Assembly: GCA_028564705.1 (NCBI GenBank)
Contig: JAPXFQ010001662.1
Coordinates: 7,066,001 to 7,130,000 of the forward strand
DNA from: Apricaphanius iberus
Taxonomy: Eukaryota > Chordata > Actinopteri > Cyprinodontiformes > Aphaniidae
Reading direction: 5' to 3'
DNA length: 64,000 nucleotides
Shown here: piece by piece, positions 1 through 11,988 of the stretch
Layout: every line of letters starts with the position of its first letter
How positions within the stretch are numbered: position 1 is the first letter of the stretch
Made by a program: the position numbers and the translations under genes
The notes under the pieces: model-generated
Databases searched by the model: none
Told to the model about the DNA's origin: nothing
What the model saw: the letters and a program-made list of their open reading frames with translations, nothing else

Positions 1-1735
1 TTGATTCTTTTCGCGAGGTCGCTCTTCTTCTACGATTTCGGGGCTACCACTGCATTGAGGCATAGCGTAGCGTCCACTGGTTGCTTACTGTGGAGGAGTA
101 CACATACGGAACTGTATGCTTACTACTCCGATCCATGCTGGAGATTCGGATGTACTAAATTGCTCGCATACTCCTTTTCGCCTGCTACGTAGGTAGCGTA
201 GTATAGGTATTCGGATGCAGCCAATATTGTTAGCATCTGAGGAATCAACATGAAGAATGAGTCAAAAAAGCAGAAGTTAGCTAAAATGCTAGCAAGAGCT
301 TGCATGCTCAGCTAGTTAGAATACTACCACTATCTAAGAGGTATATTATTTTCTAACGGGTGCATACTCCTTCCAATGATTGCTTTCCCTTTTATTGCAT
401 GGGAGACTATTGCAGTTTTCTATGGATTTTAAATATTTTTTAAGTATTTAAAGCCCTTTGGGGGGTTTATTTAAATAATTTAAAGCGTCTTTGGGGGAGT
501 TAGTTAATAGGTTTTTAATATGCATTAATGGGTGTGTACATACTTGTCTTAGAGATGTAAATGCTTTTCAAATGGGTGTGAGTACGTTACATGGGGTGTA
601 AATACTTTTTAAAAGGGATTAAAATACTTTTGGTAGGGGCGTAAATACTATTTAGAGTATCTTAATGTAACATTGTAAGACAATAAACTGCTCTGATCTT
701 CTATGGGAAATCGGAAGCCTTTTATTTTGTAGAGCTTGTTTGAATCTTTTTGTTCTTTTTCAAAAGTCCAGCATAGAAGTCAGTTAGGGCCGAATACCTT
801 GGAACAACATTCATTTCAGTATTTGCGTAATACCTAGTTTAAACGTCTTTGTCTAGGTTAAAACGGAAAGATTCAGCCCCATTATCTGTCAATGCAAGGT
901 CTTTATGTCACCTGTGCAGGGATGTCCAATTTTCTAACAATCTGTCTGCGTCAGTGCAGAGCGTATGCCTGTGATTGGTCAGCTCAACAACAGTGAGAAA
1001 TCATTTCACCAGAACGGGCCTCTATAGTCGCTGAAATCAATAGTCAATGCAGCGTTATGGCACTAGATGCTGTATAATGAAAGGAGAGTTTATTAAATAT
1101 GGTCTTTTAGTGGTTTTCAGCACAGGGTGGTATAAAGAACAACTAAACAGATTGCTGTATTTGAAGTATAAACTAGGCTTTAGGGGGATATCTGTTGTGC
1201 CCCTTTCAGACAGGCCAAGAAAAACTGTAAAAAGCAACTTCCGGACTTTGTCCAGATGACTTTTACTAGTAATTTTGCGTGTGAAGACTTCACAAGAGCG
1301 AACTTTTCGCAGTAGAGTATTTGCTTTCAGATTTGTAGGTAATGTTCCAGAAAAGCTGTAGGGATGTGGGTGGTAGCAGGGAAAGTTGTGAGCACACTAA
1401 CTGATGACATACATATCCCTTGTCCCTTGTTTATTGGGTTGCTATAAATAATCCTGAAGAAGAGACATCATTTTTTTAAAGTATTGGGGGGTAAGGTTCT
1501 AAAAATAACCCTCAACGTCCGAAATCTGCGAAGTAGTCATCTTTACTTTTAACCGTTATGTGTTTTAAGGCTGTAAAACCTCTCGCCCAGGGGTTGCGTT
1601 AACAGAATATTCTCGATTTCTGACCATTTTTAGAACAGCGACGGAAAAATCTGAAGGCTGTCTGTCATTCTTACAGATTCGTTTTCAGACCTCCTTCTGA
1701 CCGCTTTACGTGATGTGCAGATTTATTTATCTCTA
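1..1735. other. Non-coding, repeat-derived stretch
   Basis: I see no exon here. The first 330 bases are rich in short TACT/GTAT phrases of the kind found in bodies of fish short inverted-repeat transposons, so the window may open inside one, but no end is visible. Between about 530 and 650 a G/T-rich phrase resembling GGGTGTAAATAC recurs loosely four times (near 531, 574, 593 and 636). The short open frames are not convincing. Confidence 0.4.
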
Positions 1736-2110
1736 CAGTGGGGATCGAAAGTTTGGGCACCCCAGGTAAACGTTTGTATTAATTTGCATAAAGAAGCCGA
1801 GGAAAGATGGAAACGTCTCCAAAAGGGATTAAATTACAGATGAGACATTCTTATAATGAGTCAAAAAAATATATTTTATTTTCTACATTAAGACTGTCAA
1901 AATAACAGAAAACAAAATAATGGCGTCTGCAAAAGTTTGGGCTCCCCGCAGAGTTAATACCTTGTACTGCACCCTTTGGACAGCTGAGACCTGACAGTGG
2001 CATGGATTGTTCACAATCATCGTTTGGAAAGACCAGGTGATTTAAATCTTAAAGGCTTTAAAGGCCCAGATTCATCTGACCGTGTCAGATGAATCATCCC
2101 TACCCAGGAG
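1736..2110. mobile_element. Tc1/mariner-like DNA transposon fragment
   Basis: It begins with CAGTGGGGATCGAAAGTTTG right after a TA dinucleotide (1734-1735), an end type I associate with fish Tc1/mariner-like elements. A related phrase (AAAGTTTGGGCTCCCC) recurs near 1934. No transposase frame survives and I cannot find the opposite end, so this is a decayed or truncated copy. Assignment rests on remembered family ends, not on alignment. Confidence 0.45.
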
Positions 2111-2309
2111 ACTCAACATTTTAACCTCTTATAAGAAAAACAACTGTGACTCCAGCGACTGTCGTTATAACACAATAGGGCACTAATGAAGCCGAAACCT
2201 AACCTCCACCAATAGGCGACACGCCAACGACCGTCATTAAGACGTGTAGCACAAAGGATCCAATGACATAATTAGTCTTGTAAAAGCCCTCCAAGAGGTT
2301 AAATAGCTG

Positions 2310-2425
2310 AGTCTCCACACCAGTTAGTTGGACCAGTCCCAGCCTGGTCAGCGGCGAGCATGAACTGATGAAGCCTCTTGGATAAGAGGTGAAACGTCTT
2401 CCAAGACAAATTACCAAGTCCAGTT
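2310..2425 (+). other. Hammerhead-ribozyme-like fold in decayed retroelement
   Basis: CTGATGA at 2364-2370 is followed by a 6-bp helix (CCTCTT / AAGAGG, loop GGAT) and then GAAAC at 2391-2395, the order of a hammerhead core. A short GTCT/AGAC helix follows, and a GTC lies near 2418. Hammerheads are known in Penelope-like retroelements. Against it: one extra A sits between the conserved box and helix II, and I cannot draw a good helix I. Treat as a candidate only. Confidence 0.35.
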
Positions 2426-2440
2426 GCGATTGAAATTTCC

Positions 2441-3484
2441 TTGAGAGAACTGTGTTATAGTAAGGGCTCAGACGTTTTGTTTACTTTTTGTAAAAACCGG
2501 AGTCAATAAAACTTATTTCAGCTGATAAATCTGCCAGGTTTAGACAGAGCCAATACCGGCTTTAGACGGAGCCCAAACCAACACAGCCGAATCCAGCGAG
2601 AAAATCTTTCCAGCCCGGTAAATAAAAAAAGCTGTGGGTGTTATTTACACCCGTTTATTGAACATTCTGAGATGCTACTGATAATGCAGTGTTTCCTCTA
2701 TGTTGGTTTTGGAGTGGCAGCCCGCCATGGTTTCATTTTCCTCCGCCGCTGTATCAGAAATAGGGCAGACACACAGTATTCACGGTTGCCTTTTAAATGA
2801 TCCTGCCGACATAATGCACCCCCTGTTGGCTGCCGCTCACATTCCGATTTACCAAATAGAACTATTCAGAGGTTATTGGGCCTGTCCAGTTTAACTCCAC
2901 ATAGCCTACTGTTGTGTCGATGTAGCTTTTTGTCAAAACATTAGCTTTCTTCTGAGTAGACTATTAAACTTAACAGCTCCACCAAAAACGTCACTGCGGT
3001 GGGATTGTTTTCATTTGGACAATGTTCAACTAGTCAGTTCTGTCAGGTCATGTCCTGATATCAAAGCATCTGGAAACAACGATAAGTGAGTCACTAATAT
3101 ACAGACATAAAAATCACTCAGCTTTTTGCAATATTCGCAGTTTTGAAACCAAAATACCTACGTGAATCGTGCAGATTCGATGAGAAAAAGCAACAACAAA
3201 AGCAACAGCCGTCCCGTTCGCTATGACTCTCCACAGCAGGAACAGGTGTGATGCTGTTCGTCACTTTTCTCCCGTTGAGAGAAAGGTGTGTGATCAGGTA
3301 GCAGGGCGTTCATAACAACGCTAATCTTGACCGAAGAAGCAGAAATGTAAAAATCAGAGGAAATGGCAGCAGACATGGTGAAAAACGTAAAAGAAAACAG
3401 ACTGCTAATAAGCTGGTAAACAGCAGTAAAGTTTACTTTCCTGCTGCAGATGATGATGTGCAGAGTTAAGTGGGATTACAACAG
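2441..3484. other. Non-coding stretch upstream of LINE
   Basis: No gene is recognisable. Near 2687 the phrase AGTGTTTCCTCTATGTTG resembles an end of fish hAT-type elements, but the other end was not found. The open frame at 2700-2894 is short and resembles nothing I know. Confidence 0.35.
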
Positions 3485-3685
3485 CGCATGCGTCGGCGTC
3501 CTGATGCCTCCTGCTTACTCCGGCTCGTTAACACGGTTTTAACTAGTTTTAAATTCTTTCTTAACTGTTTGTTTTTTCTTTTTTAATCATTTCTTTTGAC
3601 TAGTTTTAACCGTTTTTAACTTTTAGTGACATATCTTTTATCGGACGCGTTTTTAATCAGAGCACGGACCGCTGTTACTTCCGCC

Positions 3686-4955
3686 ATGCCTCCACTCACC
3701 TGTAGCTCCGGGTGTGATGGTTGTGCCAGGCTAACCAAGAAAATCCAGGAACTGGAGCACAGGATCTCCAATTTACACCTGATCCAGGACCACGAGCGCG
3801 ATGTGGACATCATCTTTGGCCGAACTTTCGCTGCTGCCACCAGCGCCCAGCTGGCCGACACAATCCCCTGCCAGCCCGGTGAAGCTGCGGAGGGGGAATC
3901 CATTGCTGGATCTCCAGGCCGACTTGGACAGACGAACGCCGGTACAACATCTACGGCAGAGGAGGAGTGCTGGATCCAGCAGGGGGCTAAGCCAAAAGCC
4001 CTCCTCAGCTCCACTACGGTGTCCCAGGGTGCGTGGTCGACGGTCGGGCCTGGTTGCGGAGGGGGCGCCCGGAGCGGCTTTCACCGTTCTCCTCCACCCG
4101 GCCTTCCGCTGTCGAACCGCTTCGGTGCCCTGGGGGACAACTTCCCTCCTCTGACCGTCCCTCCGACCGCGCCGAAGACCAGCAGCTCCGCAGGACCGCC
4201 GCCCATCCCCTCCCAGCAGCCAGAGCAGCAGTCGGACTCCGGTAGCCACCCACGTCGTGGCAAACCCAGGACTACAGCCGGGACCCGCCGAGGAGTGCTT
4301 CACTACACCCCGAATCAGCGGAACGAGCCCTCGCCGTCCTCTAAACACCGCTGCAGTCCTGTGGAAGCCAAGCTGCCCAACATCCAGCAGGTCCTGGATA
4401 ACGAGAGGTCTTCCACCCAGCACTCTCATCATTGGAGATTCTATTATCCGGCATGTTAGGATGAGAGGAGCTGTCACCCTTTGTTTTCCTGGAGCTACAG
4501 TAAAGGATATATCTGAACAGATTCTGGACTCCATCCAACGTTACCCTACTGTGAGTAAAGTTATAATTCATGCTGGAACCACTGACATCCGTAAACAGCA
4601 GTCTGAGCTTTTAAAGCAGGATTTTATTCATCTTTTTAATCTTTTAAAAGACAAGCCCCTATCTGTTTTTATTTCTGGCCCCACTCCAACCATCAGCAGA
4701 GGAATAAATCGCTTCAGCAGGTTACTCTCTCTCAACACTTGGCTTTCCTCTGTTACCGTGATGCACAACATTGGTTTTATAGACAATTTTAACATTTTCT
4801 GGGGTAGGAGTCAATTATTGGGGGCAGATGGACTACATTTAAACAGACAAAGTACCCGCATGCTGGCATTAAGCCTGGCATACCCTCGCCCACCCCTGTC
4901 CCCTGCACCGGCTCCAGCTGCTCCTGTCCTCTCTGCCCCATCCACAACATCCTGA
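3686..4955 (+). pseudogene. LINE ORF1 protein with SGNH/esterase-like domain (frameshifted)
   Basis: I place the start at ATG 3686 (context GCCATGC), because a Cys-rich N-terminus follows directly (CSSGCDGC), then a Glu/Lys-rich stretch likely to form a coiled coil, then a long Pro/Ser/Arg-rich linker. A frameshift at about 4405-4420 moves the reading into another frame, which holds the esterase-like domain: GDS block at 4434-4442, HAGTTD at 4569-4586 (the usual GTND-type block), and DGLHLN from 4827 with the expected catalytic Asp and His. ORF1 proteins with such a domain are known in the CR1/L2 group and are thought to bind RNA or membranes in the retrotransposition particle. The frame ends at a stop at 4953-4955, and ORF2 follows about 220 bases downstream. 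Not translatable as one protein in this copy. Confidence 0.75.
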
Positions 4956-5177
4956 TGTGCAGCTGGTCCTTGTTCCTATGAACTCAATCCTGATTTTAAC
5001 AGTAACTCACATATCGGACTTGGACCTTACCCTACTTCATTCATACCTGTTATTGTCAGCAGAGAGCGAAGAAATAATCATAAACTAAGAAAATGCAACC
5101 CAAATAATCTTAAACAGTTACTAAAAATCCCACATACAGTAAATCATACAGTCACTCCATCACAAACCACTATTAAT

Positions 5178-7971
5178 ATGGCTCTTTTAAATGTTCGCTC
5201 TCTGCTGAATAAAACTTTTATAATAAATGACTTGATTTTAGATAATAAACTTCAGTGTTTATTTTTAACAGAGACATGGCTGAGTGCAGATGCCCCTGCT
5301 GTTCTTACAGAGGCCTCTCCACCTAATTATAACTTTTCTTATTCTACGAGGAGTAGCCAGAGGGGAGGCGGAGCTGCTTTTATTAGTTCATCAACTCTTT
5401 CCGCCAAACCTGTTTTATTTAATAATTTTACCACGTTTGAATACACTGCCTCTGTTTTTAGCACTCCTCAGATTTTATGTGTCACAGTTTATAGGCCTCC
5501 GAAAAGAAATGCACTTTTTATTCCAGAATTTTCAGAGTTTTTATCAATTTTACACAACTCTTATGAGAAGATAATTTTAGCTGGTGATTTTAATCTACAT
5601 ATAGATAACCTTTTAGATCCTTTATCAACAGATTTTTTAAATATTTTAAATTATATGGATTTTAGCCAACATGTCATGCAGCCGACTCACAACAGAGGAC
5701 ACACTCTGGACTTGGTCATCACGTATGGCCTGTCCACCAGTGTGTCCTCTGTTGTTGACTTGGCCGTCTCTGACCACTACTGTGTGTTTTTTAATATCAC
5801 CAGTTTTATCCAATCAGAGACCTCTGTGAGAACTGTCAGGAAGCGTCATCTAACCCCTGAAGTGGCTGCAGGTTTTCTTGAAGTTTTTAAAAAGTTCCCT
5901 CCTGTACCTTTACCTGCCCCCTGTGATTTTATTGTTAATGATTTTAACAGTAGGCTTAAATCTGCTCTCGACCTGCTGGCTCCAATTAAAGTTGTAAACA
6001 CTCATTCAAAACGTACAGTACCGTGGAGAAATGCAGCTATTAGAAAATTAAAGAGGAGCTGCAGGGTGGCAGAAAGGAAATGGAGGAAAAATAAAATCAC
6101 AATAAATCATCAGATATACATAGAACATCTCAGATTATATAATAACGCTTTAAGAAATTCCAGAAATACATACTTTTCCAGAACCATCTCAGAACATAAA
6201 AATGATTCCAAAATTCTGTTTTCCACCATTGACAACATTCTACATCATAATTCTAATACTTTTCAGAAAACCCCCTCAAACAGTCACTGTGAGGAGTTTA
6301 CAAACCACTTCAGAGGGAAGGTAGACACCATCAGATGTACTATTTTATTCTCTCAAACAAACATGGTTTTAGACAAATCTGAGTGTCTGCCTTCACCAGA
6401 GGAAACATTGGACAGTTTTGTCCTGGTAGAAGCTGGGACCCTTGATAAAGTTTTCTCCTCAGTGAGGCCCACCACAAGCACTTTGGACCCGATTCCCACC
6501 AGTTTTTTTAATCAATTTTATGGTTCTTTTAAAGATGAGATTTTAAACTTTATGAATTGCTCTCTTCAGACGGGGTTTTTTTCTGCTGCCTTTAAAGCGG
6601 CGGTAGTGAGGCCCCTGCTGAAGAAGAGCAATTTAGATTTTAATGATTTAAACAACTACCGACCGGTATCTAACTTACAATTTTTAAGCAAAGTTTTAGA
6701 AAAACGTGTTTTTATTCAACTTAATGATTTTATTAACGCTCATAATGTCCTAGAGAAATTTCAGTCTGGTTTTAGGATGAACCACAGCACAGAGACGGCT
6801 CTTTTAAAGATTTTAAATGATTTTAGATTAAGCTATGATGCTAAAAAGGTGACAGTGTTGGTTCTCCTGGATCTAAGCGCTGCCTTTGATACAGTAGACC
6901 ACACTATTCTTTTAACTCGTTTAAAACAGATCGGCCTCTCTGGTGCTGTTCACAAATGGTTCACATCCTACCTCACAGACAGGACTTTTATGGTAAGTCT
7001 GGATACCTGTTCCTCTAAGGTCCATAAGATCACATGTGGTGTGCCCCACTGTTCAGTTTTAGGCCCAGTGCTTTTTAACCTGTATATGCTCCCTCTTGGC
7101 AGGGTTATCAGGAGACATGGAGTTAACTTTCACAGTTATGCTGATGATACACAGTTGTACATCTCCATGTCTCCTGATGACACACGGCCAATGGATGCAC
7201 TTTTTAACTGCATTTTAGACATTAAATCCTGGATGGCAGAAAACTTTCTCCAGCTCAACCAGGACAAAACTGGGGTTTAAGTTATCGGTCTTGAGGCTCA
7301 GAGAGAGAAACTTTTACCAAAAATACAATCATTGTCTTTTAATCCTTCTTTACAAGTGAAGAATCTGGGCATGATTTTTGACTCTGAGCTGACTTTTATC
7401 CCTCACATTAAAAACATCACCAAAATAGGTTTTTTATCACCTAAAGAACATTGCCAGAGTCCGCTCCATTCTCTCTCGGGCCAATACGGAGACGCTAATG
7501 CATGCTTTTATCACCAGTAGAATTGATTATTGTAATGCCCTGCTTTCTGGTCTTCCCAAAAAGACTACCTCAAGTTTACAGCTTTTACAGAATTCAGCAG
7601 CTCATGTCCTGAGGAAGTCTAGGAGGCGGGAGCACATTAAACCGCTCTTAGAATCACTGCATTGGCTCCCCGTATGTTTTAGGATCGATTTTAAGGTTCT
7701 TTTAATGGTTTTTAAGTGTCTTAATGGTCTTGGGCCTTCTTATCTCTCAGAAATGCTTTTACCGTATGAACCCTCGCGGTCTCTGCGCTCCTCTGGCAGC
7801 CGTCTCCTTGTCATCCCCAAAGTCAGGACACGGACTCATGGTGAGGCGTCTTTCCATTATGATGGCCCTCACCTCTGGAACAGGCTGCCAGAGGATCTCA
7901 GGGCCGCATTGAACGTTCATGTTTTTAAAAGCAGGCTCAAGACTCACCTTTTTAGCTTAGCCTTTAACTAA
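5178..7971 (+). pseudogene. LINE ORF2: endonuclease plus reverse transcriptase (two lesions)
   Basis: ORF2 nicks the target and reverse-transcribes the element RNA at the nick. The first 700 codons are open. Endonuclease motifs: NVRSL near residue 5, TETW at 31-34, GDFNLH near 136-141, SDH at 198-200. Reverse transcriptase motifs: NYRPVS, LLDLSAAFDTVDH, then GVPHCSVLGP where GVPQGS is usual, and the catalytic YADD at about 654-657. A TAA at 7278-7280 stops translation, yet the same frame continues; a frameshift near 7430 moves it to a frame that stays open from 7498 to 7971 and carries the typical L2 C-terminal region ([29 protein letters not shown]). ATG 5178 is the first start before the endonuclease, but the natural start may lie a little upstream. 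Both the altered GVPQGS block and the stop make it inactive. Confidence 0.85.
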
Positions 7972-8545
7972 TTATTATTTATTAATATATTTTTAACCGC
8001 TCAGCATGTTTTACCTGATTTAATTTTTAGTTTAGCTTTTAACTGTTTATTTATTAATCTGCTTTGCATTTTTATTATTTGTTTTACACTTATTGTTTTA
8101 TACTTTATATTTTATAAACTTTATATTTTAACGTATTTTAATCTTTCTTGCCAGTGTTTCCTCTCTGGGGGGCCCCTGCACGGGGGCGGTGGTCGGCTGT
8201 GGCTGCCTGGGTGCCCCCCAGGTAGCGCTTGGGTGGAGGTGGGGGTACCAGCCCTCCCTCCTCTGGGCGCCCTGGGTCGGAGCCTTGGCTGCTGCTGTTG
8301 ATCTGCTGCTGCTGATGCAGATGGCTCCCATGATGGCATTTCCTGGCTCATCTGTACTCAGCCCGCTTTTTGTAGCTTCTAAGTGTGTGTGTGTGCGTGT
8401 GTGAGTATGGCTGATGGGTTGGGTTGGGAGGGGGTTGTATTTGCATTGATTATTTTGTTTTTGAAGGGGGGGTTGTGGTGTTATTTTAAATCTGTAAAGC
8501 ACTTTGAGTAACTTTGTTTGAAAAGCGCTTTATAAATAAAGTTAA

Positions 8546-9479
8546 TGTTAGCGAGATGATGTTAGCGAGGTTTGATGACGAGTTTTAGTGGATCAAACTA
8601 TTTAATGAGCCTGTTGGTTATTTTGAGGATGGATCTGTAAAATTCTGAGCCCAATAATTTCCTTTCTGTTGTTTTATGTAGTGAATCGACTAATGGAGCC
8701 TCATAACAAAGGAAATAAACAGACATGTCCACTGTTCTTGAAAAAAATGGCAATAAATACATATGTAGAAAATATATATATATAGAAATATAAAGAATAT
8801 AAATATTCAAAATAAAGTAAGTTTTTAACTATTTAAAAAAGATTAACATCTGTAAAACTATTTCAAATCAATATTGCCAATGCCCAATGACGTCATAATA
8901 GGCAAATTTGAAGTTTTAATTTGCTCCCCTCACAAACTGTGAATCAAACTGAAGATTTTTCTCATTTACAGTATACATTTATCTATAACTGTAGGTACAG
9001 TTTCTTCAGAACTTTGTTCTTTTACCAGTTCTGTAAGCTTAAGTCAATGACGTGAGACTTCTTTGAAGGTTACAGGTGTTTACTATATCAAAATGTTTAA
9101 ATTAAAACTGTAAAAAAATGGTTACTTTCTGTACAAGAGCTCGACTAATTTCTGTGTAGTCACGGTCAAAGACAGCTTGGCTCTGCCATTCTACGTCTCT
9201 CACACAGCTTACTGCTTTAGTGGACTGATGTCATGCATACATCAACATAATAGGTAAGCAAACTTGAACTTAATAAACACTACTAAATAAGCAACAGTAG
9301 GTTATTACAGATTTTCATGCAAAGATATTACATTACAAAAACTGTAATTGTTATTCACTCATTTCCATTATGGCTCTAACAATAGCCATATTAAACCTAC
9401 AACATCTTGACCTAGTGATATGAATATTGAATATTTTATAGAAAAAGCCTGGTGCCTGAAGAGTTCAAATCAAAATCTA
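8546..9479. other. AT-rich non-coding stretch
   Basis: No gene, RNA or complete element recognised. It holds a run of ATATAT near 8765-8790 and otherwise ordinary AT-rich sequence. Confidence 0.5.
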
Positions 9480-10060
9480 CATTTTCTTCTGGGGGAGCAT
9501 GCCCCCAGACCCACCTAGATAGGTAATATCCTTCTCACTTTTTTCACCCCTGACCCATTTTTAAATCCTGAATATAATACTAATTGGAAATAGTCTATAG
9601 ATGTAGTAATAGACGTAATGATGTTAAAGTAAACAGTTGTGTTGCATTAGCCTACGGAGAAAAGTTTAGGTTTTAATGAATTAGGTTACACACACGCACA
9701 AAGGCCACACAACTGAAATGTTGTAATCTATAGGTTAGGATAGCCTAGCTGACAATTTACAATAAGTTGTTAACATTACGTATTTGGCAGTAGCCTAGCC
9801 TATTAATGCCATTTAGAACATATTTTATGTGTGGAAGGGGTCTGTTTAAGTAGCCTAACTTTGTTTCTTTGGTTGAAGTTGGATGAAAATATGTGCAATA
9901 TTACATTAGCTATTAGACAGTAGACAATAGACAAAAAGTTTCTCAAAATTAGTTTCTTGACTGGGCCGGGCGGGCGGTTGTGGTGTGTGGGTGGTAGGGT
10001 GTTTCCGGGGGTGGGTGCTTTCAGCATGCCCCACTGCTAAAAAAATCCTAGAGGAAACAC
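9480..10060 (-). mobile_element. Possible hAT-type element remnant
   Basis: A phrase with CATGCCCCCAGACCC near 9500 and a terminal-looking segment at about 10015-10060 (CATGCCCCACTGC, then TCCTAGAGGAAACACT) resemble sequences I associate with fish hAT elements. I find no paired inverted repeats, no target duplication and no transposase, so extent and class are uncertain. Confidence 0.3.
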
Positions 10061-10064
10061 TCTA

Positions 10065-11153
10065 ATTGTATCTGATATCGGGGCAGATACCGTTGTAATG
10101 TACTGTATCGGTTAAAGTTAATTGATGCCATGAACCAATACTTAAAATGTGTAAACTCTGCAATCATTTTAGTGTTGTTGTAATTGTTTTGGAGGTAATG
10201 AAAGTAACCAGTATAAAGGACTGTATTAATGGATTGGTCCGGATAGCAGAAATTCCCACAGGTAGTCGGGTAAGGACTTGAGCGATCTCAGATGGATCTT
10301 CTTTATTGAACATGTATGTTGCCAATCATGGTATCTGCACAAATAGAATAAATAAATAAAAATGTACAACATTAACCATCTATAAATTGAATAAATCACT
10401 AGCCAATCAGTTGTGCAAATAACATTACAGAAGAAACAAATTGAATTAAATTATAATACAAATAGAAATAAAGTGATTACAAATGAGTGTGTGTACTACA
10501 GTAAAGTAATAGAAATAAGGTGCATTAATGCAGACTCATTAGCGAGTGCAAGCCAGGTACTAGAGGGCCGGAATACAGCCACGGGTAATAAGCTAGCTAC
10601 AGCTAGCACGCTAGCATTAATAGCACCAATATCCCGAAAACGAAACGGGGCTACGTCGAAACAGTGGCCCAACCAGAATTACCACTGACAAATATTACAT
10701 CTGTACCGGCACGAATATTTACTATTATACAGAAACAGATATCTCTAACAACTAAACTTCACAACACCGAGTGGATTAGCTTTCCCCCGAGATATGCTAA
10801 CCACAACACTTTAAACACCGCTAACAACTATATATATAACCAGAACCACAAAACAAAACACCAGAATATTCACGTTAACTAGGAATAGTGATACTTACGT
10901 TCATTGGACCAAGAAGGCACATAAGGAAACGTAAGGAATGAAAAGTTTATAGCATTGATTGTAACACCGATTGTAGCACCGACGAGGCTTCCGTAGCAAA
11001 CTGGTTTGAGGCCGGGTTCATGGTACCCTGACGCGAATGCAGGCTTGCTATTGGATGGTCAGTGAGGACATCTGTTCACATACCTCGCACAAGACCGCCC
11101 CCTGGGAATATCAACAGGAGGAGCAGTGTCCATTTCTGAACAGTAATTTTTAA

Positions 11154-11197
<44 letters not shown>

Positions 11198-11371
11198 AAA
11201 ATCTAATTTACCATAATTTCCTCTAACAAGCAAGGAAAAAAAACTGTCTACCAATTCTTTACATTTTTTGTGTGGTAGAAGTATCAGTATTGGTACTCGG
11301 TATCGGCAAGTACTCAAATCCAAGTATCAGTATTGTTTTGGTTTGATAAAAGTGGTACCGTTGCATCACTA
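10065..11371 (-). mobile_element. hAT-like short inverted-repeat element, split by an insertion
   Basis: The right end reads as TAGTGATGCAACGGTACCAC on the minus strand, matching the ends of the copies at 61861 and 63316, followed by the same GATACCGAGTAC phrase. The left part (about 10065-10205) matches the other end of those copies, with TAAGTAT, a Thr-rich GGTTAACTTTAACCG-like phrase and a GCAGAG box. Between about 10205 and 11135 lies some 900 bases absent from the related copies, presumably a later insertion; I could not read a target duplication for it. The open frames at 10413-10882 fall in that insert and look like chance. Confidence 0.5.
11154..11194. repeat. (AT)n microsatellite
   Basis: About 20 uninterrupted AT units, inside the hAT-like element just described. 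Confidence 0.9.
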
Positions 11372-11988
11372 CTACAGATCAATTATTTAACCACACAATG
11401 CTGTTATAAGATCACATAAGCAGCTTGATAAATGGCTAACCCACATTAGCATGTTGCTACTTACTTTTCTGTCCATCAGGCGTCTTTGTTCTTTGATCCA
11501 GCTGCTGTTCTTTAGGAATGTAGAATAAAATCCTGTAATCCATGCAGCCAAACGTTTTCACAAAGAAATTTTAAAAAGTAAAATTCCAACATAAAAAAGT
11601 GGTTCCATCTGTTAAAACCGGATTTGCATTGACTGTTAAATACAGGTTATGCAAAAGAAAACAGGTTGCACGACTGGCGACAAAATAAGACGTCCTAAAT
11701 CGCGTTACATAATGAATTGATGACGAAATTCTTTGCCAACGCTTTTAATCGTCAGATTTTATTGATTCCTTGTTGCAGCCCTACTGAAGACTTTTCAAAG
11801 CATATTTGAATTGATTGAATAAAGTGAAGTGTCTTGTGTGTATTTGGTAGAGGTGCACTTTGCTTTAATTATTGCTCCAATGTCACATGGCATGGTGGAG
11901 ATTAACCTTTGTATGCATGGAATAAATGAAGCAAAGTGTTTTCTGTAACCTCCAATAGAAAGCCTTTATCCTATGTTTGCTTTTTCAG
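11372..11988. other. Intron or upstream sequence of zinc-finger gene A
   Basis: The stretch ends in a pyrimidine-rich tract and AG at 11987-11988, a good splice acceptor for the zinc-finger exon. I did not recognise the upstream coding exon here. Confidence 0.5.

Larger units (their letters stand above)
3485..8545 (+). mobile_element. L2-clade non-LTR retrotransposon (LINE), nearly complete
   Basis: The unit carries a 5' leader (about 3485-3685), an ORF1 with an esterase-like domain, an ORF2 with apurinic-type endonuclease and reverse transcriptase, and a 3' region ending in a short AAAGCGCTTTATAAATAAAG-type tail near 8522-8545, as in L2-like fish LINEs. The 5' boundary is inferred from sequence texture and could be off by 100 bases or more; I found no target-site duplication. 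The copy is inactivated by one ORF1 frameshift, one ORF2 nonsense codon and one ORF2 frameshift, few lesions for its length, so it is probably fairly young. A GC-rich block at about 8160-8290 belongs to its 3' untranslated part. Confidence 0.85.

Noticed and set aside
3773..4534. 253-codon antisense frame
   Set aside because: Shadow of LINE ORF1; no motif of its own.
10413..10882. Pair of open frames as a gene
   Set aside because: Asn/Thr-rich chance frames in AT-rich insert with no homology wording.
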